Positions 27,216-37,362 of a stretch of 48,150 nt of DNA are shown here, in pieces. The position numbers and the translations under genes are program-made. The notes under the pieces are model-generated. The model was not told the DNA's origin. It saw only the letters and a list, made by a program, of their open reading frames with translations, and made no database searches. This stretch comes from Lachnospiraceae bacterium. Lineage in GTDB: Bacteria; Bacillota; Clostridia; Lachnospirales; Lachnospiraceae. The stretch lies in the NCBI GenBank assembly GCA_014804485.1, contig JAAUZT010000012.1:1-48150 (forward strand), written 5' to 3'. Every line of letters starts with the position of its first letter. Positions within the stretch are counted from its first letter, which is position 1.

Positions 27216-28520
27216 TTATATTACCGCCAATAATATCAACAGCAGGAAGATAAGCACGATCACAGCCAGAGTGATCAGCCCGGCAATAGCCCCTCTCTTA
27301 CATGCCCTGTAATTTCGAATATGATTGATCCGCCTGAAGATAAATGCCGCAATCAGTCCGAGTATTGGCAGGAAGAATGAAAGAAGCTTATATATGAATG
27401 ATCCCGTATCATGAACAGGCGGAAGCTTTATCTCATCCTCTGAGGCTGTCACCTCCTGCACATGATCCGTAATCTCAGTACCGGAAAAATTAATGGTAAT
27501 AGCTTTAACAGGCTCATTCTTGTCCCTGATGGCTTTATACTCCTCAATCTCCTTTTTGCTTCCGTATACATAGTGGTTATGGCCGATGTTGACTAACTCC
27601 GGCTCTTCCTCGCTGTAATCATGGATGGAAGGATCGTATGTATAGAGCACTTTGTTCTTCTCAAGTTTCGGATCCGGAATGGGAATCGCCGAAATCAGAG
27701 AGTGGGTGTAAGGATGCAGTGGAAAGTTGAAAAGCTCCTCCGCCTCTGCAATCTCCACAATTTTACCTTTATAAATAACACCGATACGATCTGAAATAAA
27801 CCTTACCACAGACAGATCGTGTGCAATAAAGAGATATGTAATCTCTTTTTCACGCTGGAATTTCTTCATCAGGTTCAGCACCTGCGCACGAATAGACACA
27901 TCCAGCGCAGAAATAGGCTCATCCGCCACTACCAGCTCCGGTTCCATAACCATAGCGCGGGCGATACCGATACGCTGACGCTGTCCGCCGGAAAACTCAT
28001 GCGGGTATCTGGTCAGATGTTCAGGCAGAAGCCCTACCTCTTTGATCATATTTTCCACCTTTTGCTGACGGTCAGCCTTGCTCGTATAGAGATGGAAATT
28101 GTACAGTCCTTCGGAAATAATATAATCCACTGTCGCTCTGTCATTTAAAGAAGCGGCAGGATCCTGGAACACCATCTGAATGTTACGAATCACCTTACGA
28201 TCCAGTGCGCGGGGAATTTTCCCTGAAATACGGACACCTTTATACAATATTTCACCGCCTGCAAGCGGATTAACGCGAATGACAGCCCGTCCCACAGTAG
28301 TCTTTCCCGAACCGGATTCTCCTACCAATGAAAAAGTTTCTCCTTTGTAAATATCAAAGGAAGCATTCTGTACGGCTTTGACCGCATTTTCCTTTTTTCC
28401 AAAAGTGATATCAACGTTCTTAACCGACAGCAGGATTTCCTTTCCGTCTTCATTAAGCGGTCCATGTTCGGGAAAAACGGTGGCGGTACTTGATTTTGAG
28501 TTTGAATTTAAATTTGACAC
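27216..28520 (-). CDS. oppF: Oligopeptide ABC importer ATPase OppF with membrane tail
   Basis: A 434-residue OppF-type ATPase. It shows Walker [10 protein letters not shown] (about 72-80), Q-loop [10 protein letters not shown], signature [14 protein letters not shown], Walker B VVADEP, and the family tail [16 protein letters not shown]. After the usual end at about 340 it continues with an acidic linker and two hydrophobic helices (about 373-390 and 408-432) that ordinary OppF lacks. The start is GTG at 28520 with GGGGG 7 nt upstream, 2 nt after the oppD stop. It couples ATP hydrolysis to peptide import together with OppD. Confidence 0.9.
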   Translation of the reverse strand: MSNLNSNSKSSTATVFPEHGPLNEDGKEILLSVKNVDITFGKKENAVKAVQNASFDIYKGETFSLVGESGSGKTTVGRAVIRVNPLAGGEILYKGVRISGKIPRALDRKVIRNIQMVFQDPAASLNDRATVDYIISEGLYNFHLYTSKADRQQKVENMIKEVGLLPEHLTRYPHEFSGGQRQRIGIARAMVMEPELVVADEPISALDVSIRAQVLNLMKKFQREKEITYLFIAHDLSVVRFISDRIGVIYKGKIVEIAEAEELFNFPLHPYTHSLISAIPIPDPKLEKNKVLYTYDPSIHDYSEEEPELVNIGHNHYVYGSKKEIEEYKAIRDKNEPVKAITINFSGTEITDHVQEVTASEDEIKLPPVHDTGSFIYKLLSFFLPILGLIAAFIFRRINHIRNYRACKRGAIAGLITLAVIVLIFLLLILLAVI

Positions 28521-28522
28521 AA

Positions 28523-30280
28523 TCACACCCCCTGAATATTGTATGCATGCATGAGCCGCTCATGAAGATTACAGATGATCTCCGGCTTCTCAATTTTCGG
28601 AGCATCCGGATCCAAAAGCCATGTCTTGGCAAAATGCGTATCGCTGACCGAAAACATCGGTGGCTCCAGCAGTGTATCGATTTTCATGCAATATGGATTT
28701 CGGGGCGCAAACGCATCTCCCGTAATTTCATTATAAAGTGAAGGCGGTGTACCGGTAATGGAATATAGTTCGGTATCAGGCTCCGCCAACTGAGGCAGCG
28801 AGGACAATAATGCCCATGTATAAGGATGGCGCGGATCATAGAACACATCCTCTACCGTTCCCAGTTCTACAATCTGTCCTCCATAAACCACTGCCACCCG
28901 GTCGGCAATATTTGCCACAACTCCCAGGTCATGCGTGATAAAGACGATCGTATAATTAAATTCTTTCTGCAAATCCTTGATCAGCTGTAAAATCTGTGCC
29001 TGTATGGTCACATCCAGCGCAGTAGTCGGCTCATCACAAATCAGAATCTTCGGCTGGCAGGAAAGCGCAATCGCGATAACAATACGCTGGCGCATACCGC
29101 CGGAATACTGGAAAGGATAATCATCGTAACGGGCAGCCGGATTCGGAATGCCTACTTTCTGCATCAAATCCAAAGCCTGCATCCTTGCCTGCGCTTCAGA
29201 GCAGTTCTGATGCTTTATAATAATGGAAGAAATCTGCTTTCCGATTGTAATAATAGGATTCAATGAGGTCATGGGATCCTGAAAAACAGTAGCAATCTTC
29301 TTTCCACGAACTTGAGCCCAATCTTTGGGAAACTGCATATAAGCTAAATCCAAAATGCAATAACCGATCAGTTCGCTATTCGTTTCGCTTACAAATTTTA
29401 CCCTTGGTACAATGCCGTCGTAAATACCGTTATGCTGTGCCTCATCCTTCCAGTCGATTCCGAGTTTCATCGCGTCTTTGAAGGATTCCATCAATTGATT
29501 CATAACCTTTCTTCGGCGTATTAAATCGCCTCTGGCAACAGACAGATATATTTCTTTTGCCAGTTTCTCATTTCTGTCCAAAACATCCTTAGAGAGTTCT
29601 TTATGGATCAGCTTATCATATTTCTCCTTAAGTTCCGCTTCACGTCTGGCATACTGCGCATTATACTCCGTATCATGCTCTGCAGCTTCTTTCTGCTTGA
29701 GGATTTTCTCTTTATTACGGGCTTCCAGCTCTTTGATCTGCGTATCCAGCCGGGAAATCTCCTCCTGTGCAGCCTTGATCTCTTCTTTGTCCCTGGAACG
29801 GTCCATCGCAGTCTTACGGTTATAAACCTCTGTCCGCTGGAACGTCAGATCTTTCAACTCTTTTTCCTGCGCCGCTCTCTCTTCTTCACTGAGTTCGTAA
29901 CGATCTCTTTTCTCCGCTTCAAGGGCAAGAATCTCGCGATATACGGAAGCGCCCGGCTCCAGCTTTGAAAAAGTATCCAGTTTTTCCTTAATGGAAGCGA
30001 TATTGCGGCGTGTTTTATCATTTAACTGTACGCGTGTATCTGCAAGCTCCTCATCATGGAATACAATATGTCCGTTGCTGACAAACCCGTTGGAATCCAG
30101 CATTCCGGCAAAAGTTTTAGTAAAAACGGATTTGCCCGAACCGGACTCTCCTACAATAGCAATCGACTCATTCTCATATATATCAAGAGATATCCCGCGA
30201 ATCGCCTTCAAAATCCGCCCGCGGACACGGAATTTTACTTCCAGATCCCGGACAGACAACAGTACCTTTTTATTTTCCAT
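28523..30280 (-). CDS. oppD: Oligopeptide ABC importer ATPase OppD with long helical insertion
   Basis: A 585-residue OppD-type ATPase (usual length about 330-350). Walker A GESGSGKS is at 44-51, but the Q-loop [11 protein letters not shown] is not reached until Gln334. The intervening insertion of about 230 residues is highly charged and helical, with a likely coiled coil from about 92 to 250 rich in Glu, Lys and Arg, and a less charged part up to 325. Downstream motifs are intact: [15 protein letters not shown], Walker [13 protein letters not shown], the His-switch ITHDLGVV and the C-terminal Cys region [12 protein letters not shown]. Although all ATPase motifs are present, the insertion sits where the helical subdomain begins. 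Confidence 0.9.
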   Translation of the reverse strand: MENKKVLLSVRDLEVKFRVRGRILKAIRGISLDIYENESIAIVGESGSGKSVFTKTFAGMLDSNGFVSNGHIVFHDEELADTRVQLNDKTRRNIASIKEKLDTFSKLEPGASVYREILALEAEKRDRYELSEEERAAQEKELKDLTFQRTEVYNRKTAMDRSRDKEEIKAAQEEISRLDTQIKELEARNKEKILKQKEAAEHDTEYNAQYARREAELKEKYDKLIHKELSKDVLDRNEKLAKEIYLSVARGDLIRRRKVMNQLMESFKDAMKLGIDWKDEAQHNGIYDGIVPRVKFVSETNSELIGYCILDLAYMQFPKDWAQVRGKKIATVFQDPMTSLNPIITIGKQISSIIIKHQNCSEAQARMQALDLMQKVGIPNPAARYDDYPFQYSGGMRQRIVIAIALSCQPKILICDEPTTALDVTIQAQILQLIKDLQKEFNYTIVFITHDLGVVANIADRVAVVYGGQIVELGTVEDVFYDPRHPYTWALLSSLPQLAEPDTELYSITGTPPSLYNEITGDAFAPRNPYCMKIDTLLEPPMFSVSDTHFAKTWLLDPDAPKIEKPEIICNLHERLMHAYNIQGV

Positions 30281-30290
30281 GCTCTACCTC

Positions 30291-31262
30291 CTACATATGC
30301 GTCCGAGGATCGGATGCATCACCCAGATTCTGTCCCACCACATACAGTACAATCGTGATGATAGAAACAACTGCTACAGGACCCCAGAATTCCAACTCCC
30401 AGCCCGGTGTCACCATGGCCGCCTCAGCCGCATAAATCAGACGTCCAAGAGACATCTCACTCATGCCCATTCCGATGTAAGCTAAGAACACTTCATAGGA
30501 GATATAGGACGGAAGCTCCGTTGCAAGCAAAGTTACGATCACCGATGTCATAAAAGGCAGAATATTTTTTATGGCAATCTTTATCGTGGAAGTACCCAGA
30601 CATCTGGACGCCAGATTATATTCCCTGTCACGGATGATCAGTACCTGTGTACGGATAAAATACGCTATGCTCAGCCATCCGACGATCGTAAGTGCAAACA
30701 CCATCGTCCAGAAAGTAGGCGAAAACAGCATGGAAAGCACAGATATGATCAGAATCAATGGTACATTTCCGATAATATTGTAAACCTCTGTCATGATGAT
30801 ATCCACTTTCTTGGAAAATCCCCATACCGCTCCCAACAATACGCCGATGGTCATATTAATGGCTGCGCACAAAAATGCCAAAGAAATTGAAATCTTCGCC
30901 CCGTTCCAGACTGCTTCAAAGGTCGGCTCTCCGGACGCTCCCGAACCGAGAATCCATTTCAAACCGAAGCCAAAATGTTCGAACGCGCCGCTGGGGGAGA
31001 GATGCTTAGCTCCGGTATCCAGCAGGTTGGCATAAGGATCATAATCCGTCACCGTAGGATATATGTATGCAAATGCAATTACAAACAACAGAAGACTCAA
31101 AATAACAATATTCACTTTGTTCCGGAAAAACACACGGAACACCGACTTCCAGTAGGAATACCTCGGCGCTGCTATTTTTTCCGACTCCGTATCACTATGT
31201 GTCACACGGCTGAACAACTCTTCTTTACTTAAACCGGTCTTACTTTTCAATTCTTCATACAT
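30291..31262 (-). CDS. oppC: Oligopeptide ABC importer permease OppC
   Basis: A 323-residue permease of the DppC/OppC type. A cytoplasmic N-terminus of about 48 residues precedes TM1, and five further helices follow. A conserved block (NGAKISISLAF) precedes the transport domain, and the EAA-like coupling loop reads RCLGTSTIKIAIKNILPF. The start at 31262 is chosen with AGGTG 6 nt upstream; a GTG three codons earlier is part of that site. It begins 5 nt after oppB and is followed by oppD after 10 nt. Confidence 0.9.
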   Translation of the reverse strand: MYEELKSKTGLSKEELFSRVTHSDTESEKIAAPRYSYWKSVFRVFFRNKVNIVILSLLLFVIAFAYIYPTVTDYDPYANLLDTGAKHLSPSGAFEHFGFGLKWILGSGASGEPTFEAVWNGAKISISLAFLCAAINMTIGVLLGAVWGFSKKVDIIMTEVYNIIGNVPLILIISVLSMLFSPTFWTMVFALTIVGWLSIAYFIRTQVLIIRDREYNLASRCLGTSTIKIAIKNILPFMTSVIVTLLATELPSYISYEVFLAYIGMGMSEMSLGRLIYAAEAAMVTPGWELEFWGPVAVVSIITIVLYVVGQNLGDASDPRTHM

Positions 31263-31267
31263 TCCTA

Positions 31268-32848
31268 TCACCTGCCTTTCGATGTAAATGAAATCCGAGG
31301 GTCTACACTGGCTATCAAAATATCTCCCAGAATAATGGAAGTTACCGTCAACAGCGCATAGAACAAGGCAACGCCCACAATGACGCCGTTATCGTACTTG
31401 TTGATAGCCTGAGTCAGCAGATTACCTGCACCGGGAACAGCGTACACACGCTCGGTGATAATTGCTCCTACCATAGCAGTCAGGATACTTCCCGGAATAC
31501 CATGGACAAGAGGGATCGCAGCATTCTTCCAGATATGCTTCGTAAAGATTTCTGTCTCGCTTAATCCTCCTGATCTGGCAAACTTCACATAATCGCTATT
31601 CATCTGGTCAATCATGTAACGCCGCATCCATTTCATCAGACTACCGACGCTGGGCAGTGTCAGAGATATAATGGGCATGATGAACATAAGCTTACTGGAT
31701 GAATCCATATCAAACAATGTAGGTAGTTTGAATACGCTTCCGCCAATCGCTTTAAACAGGAAAATATATGCCAGTGGAGGCACTGCTATAATGAATATAA
31801 TATATAAGGTGCCGATTTTATCCAAAATGCCATTCTTGAACCGTGCCATTAATATTCCAATCGGAAGGCCGAGAACATAGGCAATTATAGTCGATATAAT
31901 ACCGATCACAAAGGAATATCCCAGTTTTGACATGCTTCTTTTATGTGTAATCGTATTTGTGTAATCATCCGTAAACCGTGCTGCATACATATCGCTCATC
32001 TCCAGAGATCCTTCCGCATATGTTGCGGTATGCAGATCATCGGCGCTTTGCTCAACATGCCCTGTGGGATAACTCACAGTACCCAGCACATAGCTGCCCT
32101 GGGATGCAGTCATTGTTTCAAATACATCAACGCCACGGTTAACAGTGTAAGATTCTCCCAGATTCAGCGTCAGGAAATTCTGATGGAAATAAGGGAATTT
32201 TTTGTCGAAATACATTAAGTATTTATGTTTCGTACCGTTTCCAATAATAGCAGGTGAAAATTTATCCCCACCATAAAGCGGGTCATAGAGCGTAAATGTC
32301 AGTTTACGTTCTCCAATATCCGTATATTCATCCACATAATGAATGTTATCAAGGAAAAACATTCCCGTAAAATAAGAAACAACACGGGTATACAAAGGTT
32401 TATCTCTGGTAGCAAATAAAGCTGCCTGCCCACCGTCCTTCACCCGGCCATTTGTCTTTTTATCCGCATCCAGACGTACAATGGTATACCCCTGGCTTTC
32501 ATATTCTTCCGTAAATTTCTGAATATATTCGGCCGCGATCTCTTTATCCTTTTCCGGCGTCTGTCCGATCAGCGCCGCATCGCTTCTGTTTTCTTCGTCA
32601 AGCTCTCCTCTTTTTACCAACATGGTAATATAGTCCGAATAATTCACATAGTCTACATAGCCAAACGCCTGATAACGGGTTTGTTCATATGTAATTCTTG
32701 CATTACTCTGCGTCTTGGTGTAATTGCTGTCACCGGCAAAGATATTGCCTCTGTCCATCAAAGAGTAGACAAGTATCATGATAAGAATTACCACACAGAT
32801 TGCAGAGAGTGTTCCCTTTATAATTCGCTGCACTATATATTTTGCCAC
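31268..32848 (-). CDS. oppB: Oligopeptide ABC importer permease OppB with large ectodomain
   Basis: A 526-residue OppB-type permease, against about 310-330 usually. TM1 is at about 12-32. A stretch of about 260 residues up to about 305 then lies outside the membrane before the five-helix transport core (SFVIGIISTIIAYVLG onward). The coupling loop is recognisable as YVKFARSGGLSETEIFTKHIWKN, and the end reads LIASVDPRISF. The start is GTG at 32848 with GGAGGG 8 nt upstream. It follows oppA after a 110-nt gap holding a strong hairpin. Confidence 0.9.
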   Translation of the reverse strand: MAKYIVQRIIKGTLSAICVVILIMILVYSLMDRGNIFAGDSNYTKTQSNARITYEQTRYQAFGYVDYVNYSDYITMLVKRGELDEENRSDAALIGQTPEKDKEIAAEYIQKFTEEYESQGYTIVRLDADKKTNGRVKDGGQAALFATRDKPLYTRVVSYFTGMFFLDNIHYVDEYTDIGERKLTFTLYDPLYGGDKFSPAIIGNGTKHKYLMYFDKKFPYFHQNFLTLNLGESYTVNRGVDVFETMTASQGSYVLGTVSYPTGHVEQSADDLHTATYAEGSLEMSDMYAARFTDDYTNTITHKRSMSKLGYSFVIGIISTIIAYVLGLPIGILMARFKNGILDKIGTLYIIFIIAVPPLAYIFLFKAIGGSVFKLPTLFDMDSSSKLMFIMPIISLTLPSVGSLMKWMRRYMIDQMNSDYVKFARSGGLSETEIFTKHIWKNAAIPLVHGIPGSILTAMVGAIITERVYAVPGAGNLLTQAINKYDNGVIVGVALFYALLTVTSIILGDILIASVDPRISFTSKGR

Positions 32849-32890
32849 TTTCCTATCCCTCCATGAAATGCCCTTCCCTATTCTATACAA

Positions 32891-32925
32891 GGAAGTGCGG
32901 AGAAGTAAGACTCCCCCGCACCTCC
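32891..32925 (-). terminator. Hairpin between oppA and oppB
   Basis: Minus strand: 10-bp stem GGAGGTGCGG with CCGCACTTCC and an inner GGAG/CTTC extension. There is no T-run after it, so read-through is expected. Such hairpins after a binding-protein gene commonly stabilise its mRNA and keep it above the membrane subunits. Confidence 0.65.
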
Positions 32926-32958
32926 ATCAGTGCTTTAAATTTTCACTGCTGTATCTTC

Positions 32959-35250
32959 TTAATACAATCCGATGTTCTTGCACATATAACCATAAGGCTG
33001 GATCGTATCAAGGTAGGTCTGCGCATCACCATAGTCAGGACCCCAGCCGCTGGTACCGGGAGCAGCATCAAAGTTTGCTTCATTACCGTTGCTGATACGG
33101 TAATATGAATAGGTATAGTTGGTCTGGTCATCGAATTCAACCAGATTTACAATTACCTTTCCGCCAAGTGACTTCTCAACTGACTGCTTGTATGCATTAG
33201 CCCTGTTAGAATAATATTCTGCGAAAGAACCGCAAGGAATATCAATATAAACCGGATTCTCCGCGGAAACCTCTACACCAACTTCTGCCAGTTCAGCGAT
33301 TGCTTTATCCAGGAATGCTGCTGCGTTGCTTTCATTGTACCAGCCGTCAAAACCGTCGCCGGAACCTACGCCGTCATCTGCTGACGGATCCCATACCTTA
33401 AGCGGTATTTCATCTGCATCCAACTGTGCCTGCATAACCTCACCATAGTAGGTGCCTGCTTTGAAAGTAACGCTCTCACCATTGATATCGATTGTTGTAT
33501 CATTAGCAAGGCTCTGGAATGTACCGGGTACATAGGAATTTCTGAGGCTTGCATACTTCAGATCCTCACCAACGCTCGTTGCGTTAAAGGCGCCTCTGTC
33601 AAATGCCATTGCCAAAGCAAGACGGAAGTTCTGGTTGCTTACGGCTTCTCTTGTCTTAGCTTTATCTTCGTCTGTCTGAGGGGAAATACCTACCGTATCG
33701 TCATTGTAATTCGTCCATGATGCACGGTTAACGTTTACCCAGCCGCAGAAGGTTGTACCGTCAGTAGCGGATACATAATTATACAGATCGAAATATGTCT
33801 CAGTCTCTCCATCCGGAGTATCCTGCTGTGCCTGTACCAGTGAGGAAGAGTTAAATCCACATGCAGAACAATTATTATCCTTCGTATCGTTATACATACG
33901 GAGCGGATCCGAACCGTCGTTATAATAAATATTTATATTCGGAGTATTAACTGCGTCCGCATTCCAGTATGCAGGGTTTGCTTTGTAGCTGGTAACATTA
34001 TTCTCCGTGTAGTTGGTAACCAGATAAGGACCGCAGTATGCAATGTGGCTGGGGTCAGTACCGTAATTACCGGGTGTATATTCATCGCCTTCCGCTGAGA
34101 ATGTACCGCCCTGTGACTTATAGAAGGAACGGTTAAGCGGTGCGAAACAGCCATATCCCATCATAGACAGGAAAGCAGGGAACGGAGCTTCCAGTGTGTA
34201 TACAAGAGTATAATCATCTACAGCTTCAACACCTACTTCTGAGAAGTCTGAGATTTCGCCGTTTACCCATGCGTCATAATTCTTGATTCCACAACCGTCT
34301 GTGGTGGTCATAAGATATCCGAGTTCACCGTCATTATCAGCCACATGCTGCATGGAAGCAACCCAGTCGTCTGCTGTTACTTCGCCGACTTCACGCCCCT
34401 GCTGGTCTACCCATTTCACACCCGGACGGATATGGAAAGTATAGGTCAGAGCGTCATCGGAAACCTCGTAACTTTCAGCCAGAGCAGGCTGCTGCTGGTT
34501 CAAAGTATCATATTCCAGCAATCCTGAATAAGTACATGAAATGAAGTAAGAATCACTTGTCATACTGGTAGCGATAACATCCCATGTTACCAGCTGGTAG
34601 CTGATCTCATAATTGTATGTATCGTTCAGAGTGTAACCCTTCTCCTCCAGAAAAGCCTTTGCATTAGTGAACCATTCGTCCTCAGTCTTGCTCTCACTCC
34701 ATATGGAAACCAGTTCTGTTCTGTCCTCCGAATGAAGCAGTTCGTTAGTAACCAGATAAGTATACCACTTGTACTCATCCAGACCCCATGTAGTTGTGGT
34801 GCCGGTACGAGGTACGATACGGGTCATTGCATATCCCCCCCCATTACTCTGAACAGGCTGGAATACACCGGACTCTAACAGTTTCGCTTCAGCAACAGCC
34901 ATGAGCGCCATACGCTTGTCCAGATCTGTTACCTCTTCTTTTGCTGTCTGATAATAGTCATTGAATTCACCTAAATTGTAGTCATACAAAGCATCGGACT
35001 TTTCATCATAGTCCATTGCGTCAATAGCCTCCCAATCCGGTCCCACATAACCATCTGATTCAGCTGTGTCTGTGTCTGTCTCTCCTTCACTTTCGCTGCC
35101 GTCGGTAGATTCATCGGCTTCATTTGTACTGCTGTCGGTAGCCGGAGCATCATTGGTTGTTCCGCCGCCATTACCACAGGCAGACAGTCCAAATACCATA
35201 GACGCTGACAGAAGAACCGCCAGCAATTTCTGAACTTTGTTCTTTTTCAT
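32959..35250 (-). CDS. oppA: Oligopeptide-binding lipoprotein OppA
   Basis: A 763-residue SBP_bac_5-family lipoprotein, longer than the usual 540-600. The signal ends in lipobox LSAC near Cys25, followed by an acidic Ser/Thr/Asp tether. The binding-protein core is seen in LAESYEVSDDALTYTFHIRPGVKW, APFPAFLSMMGYG, the NFRLALAMAFDRGAF block and a WGPDYGDAQTYLDTI end. GGAG lies 6 nt before the ATG. It is the first gene of the operon oppA-B-C-D-F, with a good promoter upstream. The extra length is largely an N-terminal domain before the core. Confidence 0.92.
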   Translation of the reverse strand: MKKNKVQKLLAVLLSASMVFGLSACGNGGGTTNDAPATDSSTNEADESTDGSESEGETDTDTAESDGYVGPDWEAIDAMDYDEKSDALYDYNLGEFNDYYQTAKEEVTDLDKRMALMAVAEAKLLESGVFQPVQSNGGGYAMTRIVPRTGTTTTWGLDEYKWYTYLVTNELLHSEDRTELVSIWSESKTEDEWFTNAKAFLEEKGYTLNDTYNYEISYQLVTWDVIATSMTSDSYFISCTYSGLLEYDTLNQQQPALAESYEVSDDALTYTFHIRPGVKWVDQQGREVGEVTADDWVASMQHVADNDGELGYLMTTTDGCGIKNYDAWVNGEISDFSEVGVEAVDDYTLVYTLEAPFPAFLSMMGYGCFAPLNRSFYKSQGGTFSAEGDEYTPGNYGTDPSHIAYCGPYLVTNYTENNVTSYKANPAYWNADAVNTPNINIYYNDGSDPLRMYNDTKDNNCSACGFNSSSLVQAQQDTPDGETETYFDLYNYVSATDGTTFCGWVNVNRASWTNYNDDTVGISPQTDEDKAKTREAVSNQNFRLALAMAFDRGAFNATSVGEDLKYASLRNSYVPGTFQSLANDTTIDINGESVTFKAGTYYGEVMQAQLDADEIPLKVWDPSADDGVGSGDGFDGWYNESNAAAFLDKAIAELAEVGVEVSAENPVYIDIPCGSFAEYYSNRANAYKQSVEKSLGGKVIVNLVEFDDQTNYTYSYYRISNGNEANFDAAPGTSGWGPDYGDAQTYLDTIQPYGYMCKNIGLY

Positions 35251-35418
35251 TTTTTTCTCCTCTCATTAGATTTGTACATACTTTTGCACTTTATTGCTTT
35301 AAACTGTTACAATCAACAAAAAAGGATAGAATAGAAATAACAGATCCACTCGTCCCTTGTGTGCATGTATACAATAAAACAACAAAGTGTAATATGCAAT
35401 TACATTACAGCACTATAT
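35251..35418 (-). other. opp operon 5' leader
   Basis: About 160 nt of AT-rich sequence between the promoter and oppA. I see no strong hairpin, leader peptide or known riboswitch pattern in it. Confidence 0.5.
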
Positions 35419-35447
35419 ATTGTACTGTATGCCACATTAAATGTCAA
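35419..35447 (-). promoter_or_regulatory. Promoter of the opp operon
   Basis: Minus strand: TTGACA (35447-35442), exact 17-nt spacer, TACAAT (35424-35419). This is a near-consensus sigma-70 promoter with its start near 35412, upstream of oppA. Confidence 0.8.
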
Positions 35448-35504
35448 TGAATAAAACCATTTTAAACACGGAAACCACGGAAAGCGGCAATTAATCTGAT
35501 TAAA

Positions 35505-35567
35505 CGGTATAAAGAAAGAGCAGGGTCAAAGCGCGCTATGTCTAAAATTATGTTTGACTGTCTGCTC
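35505..35567 (-). terminator. Terminator of the mannosidase-DUF5722 operon
   Basis: Minus strand: GAGCAG-ACA-GTCAAA (35567-35553) pairs with TTTGAC-C-CTGCTC (35530-35518), with an AT-rich loop, and is followed by TTTCTTTAT. It lies 65 nt past the DUF5722 stop. Confidence 0.65.
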
Positions 35568-35631
35568 AATCCTTCCGCAACATAAGCATGATCGTCAGAG
35601 GAATTGACGGCATCCGTATTTCAAAACGAAC

Positions 35632-37362
35632 TTACTTCGCCCACGAAAGCGCCTCCTCCAGACTTCCCGCACCCAGAATATTCAGCATGAATTTCGTATA
35701 TTCCTTCCCCTGATCCGTGTCGATGTTTTTGTATACGTCACAGATATACTTGGGCGTGTGATCCATTTCATAGATACCGAATGAAAGTCCCTGTTTAACT
35801 TCTTCCAGCGCATCGGTCTGCCTGTTCATGATGAATGCATCCACATAAGGGTTGTCCTCAATGATATAATAGCAGTACGCAAAAGCAGCCGCCTGCAGTT
35901 TTTCGCCGGAGGCGGAAGTAAAACCAAGTTCCGTGACTGTAATACTCCGTACATTTCCGTTCCGGTCAAGATATTCTTCCTGACTTAAGAAATCCGTCAC
36001 CGTGCTTAAATTCATCAGCGTAAGGACAGGAGCATCCGGCGTCTTGTCATAATTCTCCGTCCAGTAGTTTACTTTGGTGAGTGGATTCGGGTACGGATGG
36101 ATCGCCAGCCCCCAATCGTAATTTCCTTTCTGCCCGGCCATCTCATTAACCGCCGCCACGACCTCCTTCGCATTGAAGTATTTCTCGTCATTTCCTCTGT
36201 TGCTGTTCCAGTCGTGATCTATGCTGAAATACACTTTGGCATCGGCATAGTTACTCTTCGCCGCATAATAGAAGATACGCAGCGCCTTCTCAAATTCGGA
36301 AGCGTATACCATAATGTCATCCGTGTCCATATAATTCCAGACTTTATATTGATTGATTTCATTGGCAATGACCCAGCTCGACACAAGTCCGTGCTCCTTG
36401 CCGGAATAGCGCTCCGTCAGAAAAGAGGCTATCGCTTCCAAACAACGGATTCCCTCCTCATCGGCGGTATTAAAAGCATAGTAATATGCGCCCGCCTCTT
36501 TATTGTCTGACAACGGATGGATCAATTCCGGATACGTTTCATTCCAATCATTTAAGATGATTGCCGTGGAATTCATCCCCTGGCCTGTCAGGTAAGAAAA
36601 AAGGTAGTCATAGCCGTTTATGGCAGCACCGTTAAACAGATATGTCTTTCCCTGATATTCGTAAGAGATCGTGGGAAAAGTCTGATCCGTGGTTTCTCCC
36701 ATAATAATGGAAAGGGGAATATTGTAAATCGCGTACTGCACCCCTAAATCCGTCAGTAGTGAAGTCTCCAGCATCTGCGGGTCTAAGAGCAGTCCTTTTT
36801 TGGACTTAGGCTGGGGGCAGTCTTCTATCGTATCCGCCAGCATTTCCGGATTGCTGATGCAGATACCCGCGGACAGAGGCATATATTCCCCGTTCAGAAG
36901 CAGGGCCGGAACGAACTGTTTAAAAAGATATTCATCCTGATATGCACACTCCAGTCTGCACTCTGTGGATTTTCTCTGACTCGCGATCGGTTCACACTTA
37001 AGCTCTTCGGTAAAGGTACATTCTTCAAATGTTTCAAAGGCAAACAGATAGATCATGGCATCATCGCTCTTCGGAATATCCGGCATAGTAAGCGTAAGCG
37101 CCAGCGTTTCCTTATCGCTCTGCAGGGAACAGTCCGTAATCTTACCGTACAGTGCAAGCTGCAGCCGTGACATGGTAACATTTCCTTCCGTCAGTTCTCT
37201 CTCGATCTCTTCTTCCGTTTTTCCCGACTGCCGTGATATGCTGTCAGAAACCGTAGGTGTTTTCCCTCCGCATCCCGATAACAGGATCAGAAGACCGGAA
37301 AGAACCAGTACAACAAATATATATGGATTATAGCTGGATTTCATCATTTTTCCGGTATCCAA
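35632..37362 (-). CDS. DUF5722 lipoprotein (putative clan-A glycosidase)
   Basis: A 576-residue lipoprotein with lipobox LSGC followed by a Thr/Ser tether. The C-terminal two thirds match DUF5722 from memory: KKGLLLDPQMLETS, AIILNDWNETYPELIHPL, AYYYAFNTADEEG, SWVIANEINQ, WGLAIHPYPNPLT, ITVTELGFTS and RQTDALEEVKQGL. The Asn-Glu of IANEINQ and the Glu of TELGFT have the spacing of acid/base and nucleophile in (beta/alpha)8 retaining glycosidases, so a surface glycosidase is likely but unproven. A TTG start with GGAGG 7 nt upstream is favoured. The first 19 nt overlap the BMP gene. Confidence 0.8.
   Translation of the reverse strand: MDTGKMMKSSYNPYIFVVLVLSGLLILLSGCGGKTPTVSDSISRQSGKTEEEIERELTEGNVTMSRLQLALYGKITDCSLQSDKETLALTLTMPDIPKSDDAMIYLFAFETFEECTFTEELKCEPIASQRKSTECRLECAYQDEYLFKQFVPALLLNGEYMPLSAGICISNPEMLADTIEDCPQPKSKKGLLLDPQMLETSLLTDLGVQYAIYNIPLSIIMGETTDQTFPTISYEYQGKTYLFNGAAINGYDYLFSYLTGQGMNSTAIILNDWNETYPELIHPLSDNKEAGAYYYAFNTADEEGIRCLEAIASFLTERYSGKEHGLVSSWVIANEINQYKVWNYMDTDDIMVYASEFEKALRIFYYAAKSNYADAKVYFSIDHDWNSNRGNDEKYFNAKEVVAAVNEMAGQKGNYDWGLAIHPYPNPLTKVNYWTENYDKTPDAPVLTLMNLSTVTDFLSQEEYLDRNGNVRSITVTELGFTSASGEKLQAAAFAYCYYIIEDNPYVDAFIMNRQTDALEEVKQGLSFGIYEMDHTPKYICDVYKNIDTDQGKEYTKFMLNILGAGSLEEALSWAK

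Noticed and set aside
34843..34860. Run of eight C inside oppA as a phase-variation tract or frameshift
   Set aside because: The reading frame is intact through it (Gly codons) and one tract alone is weak evidence for phase variation.
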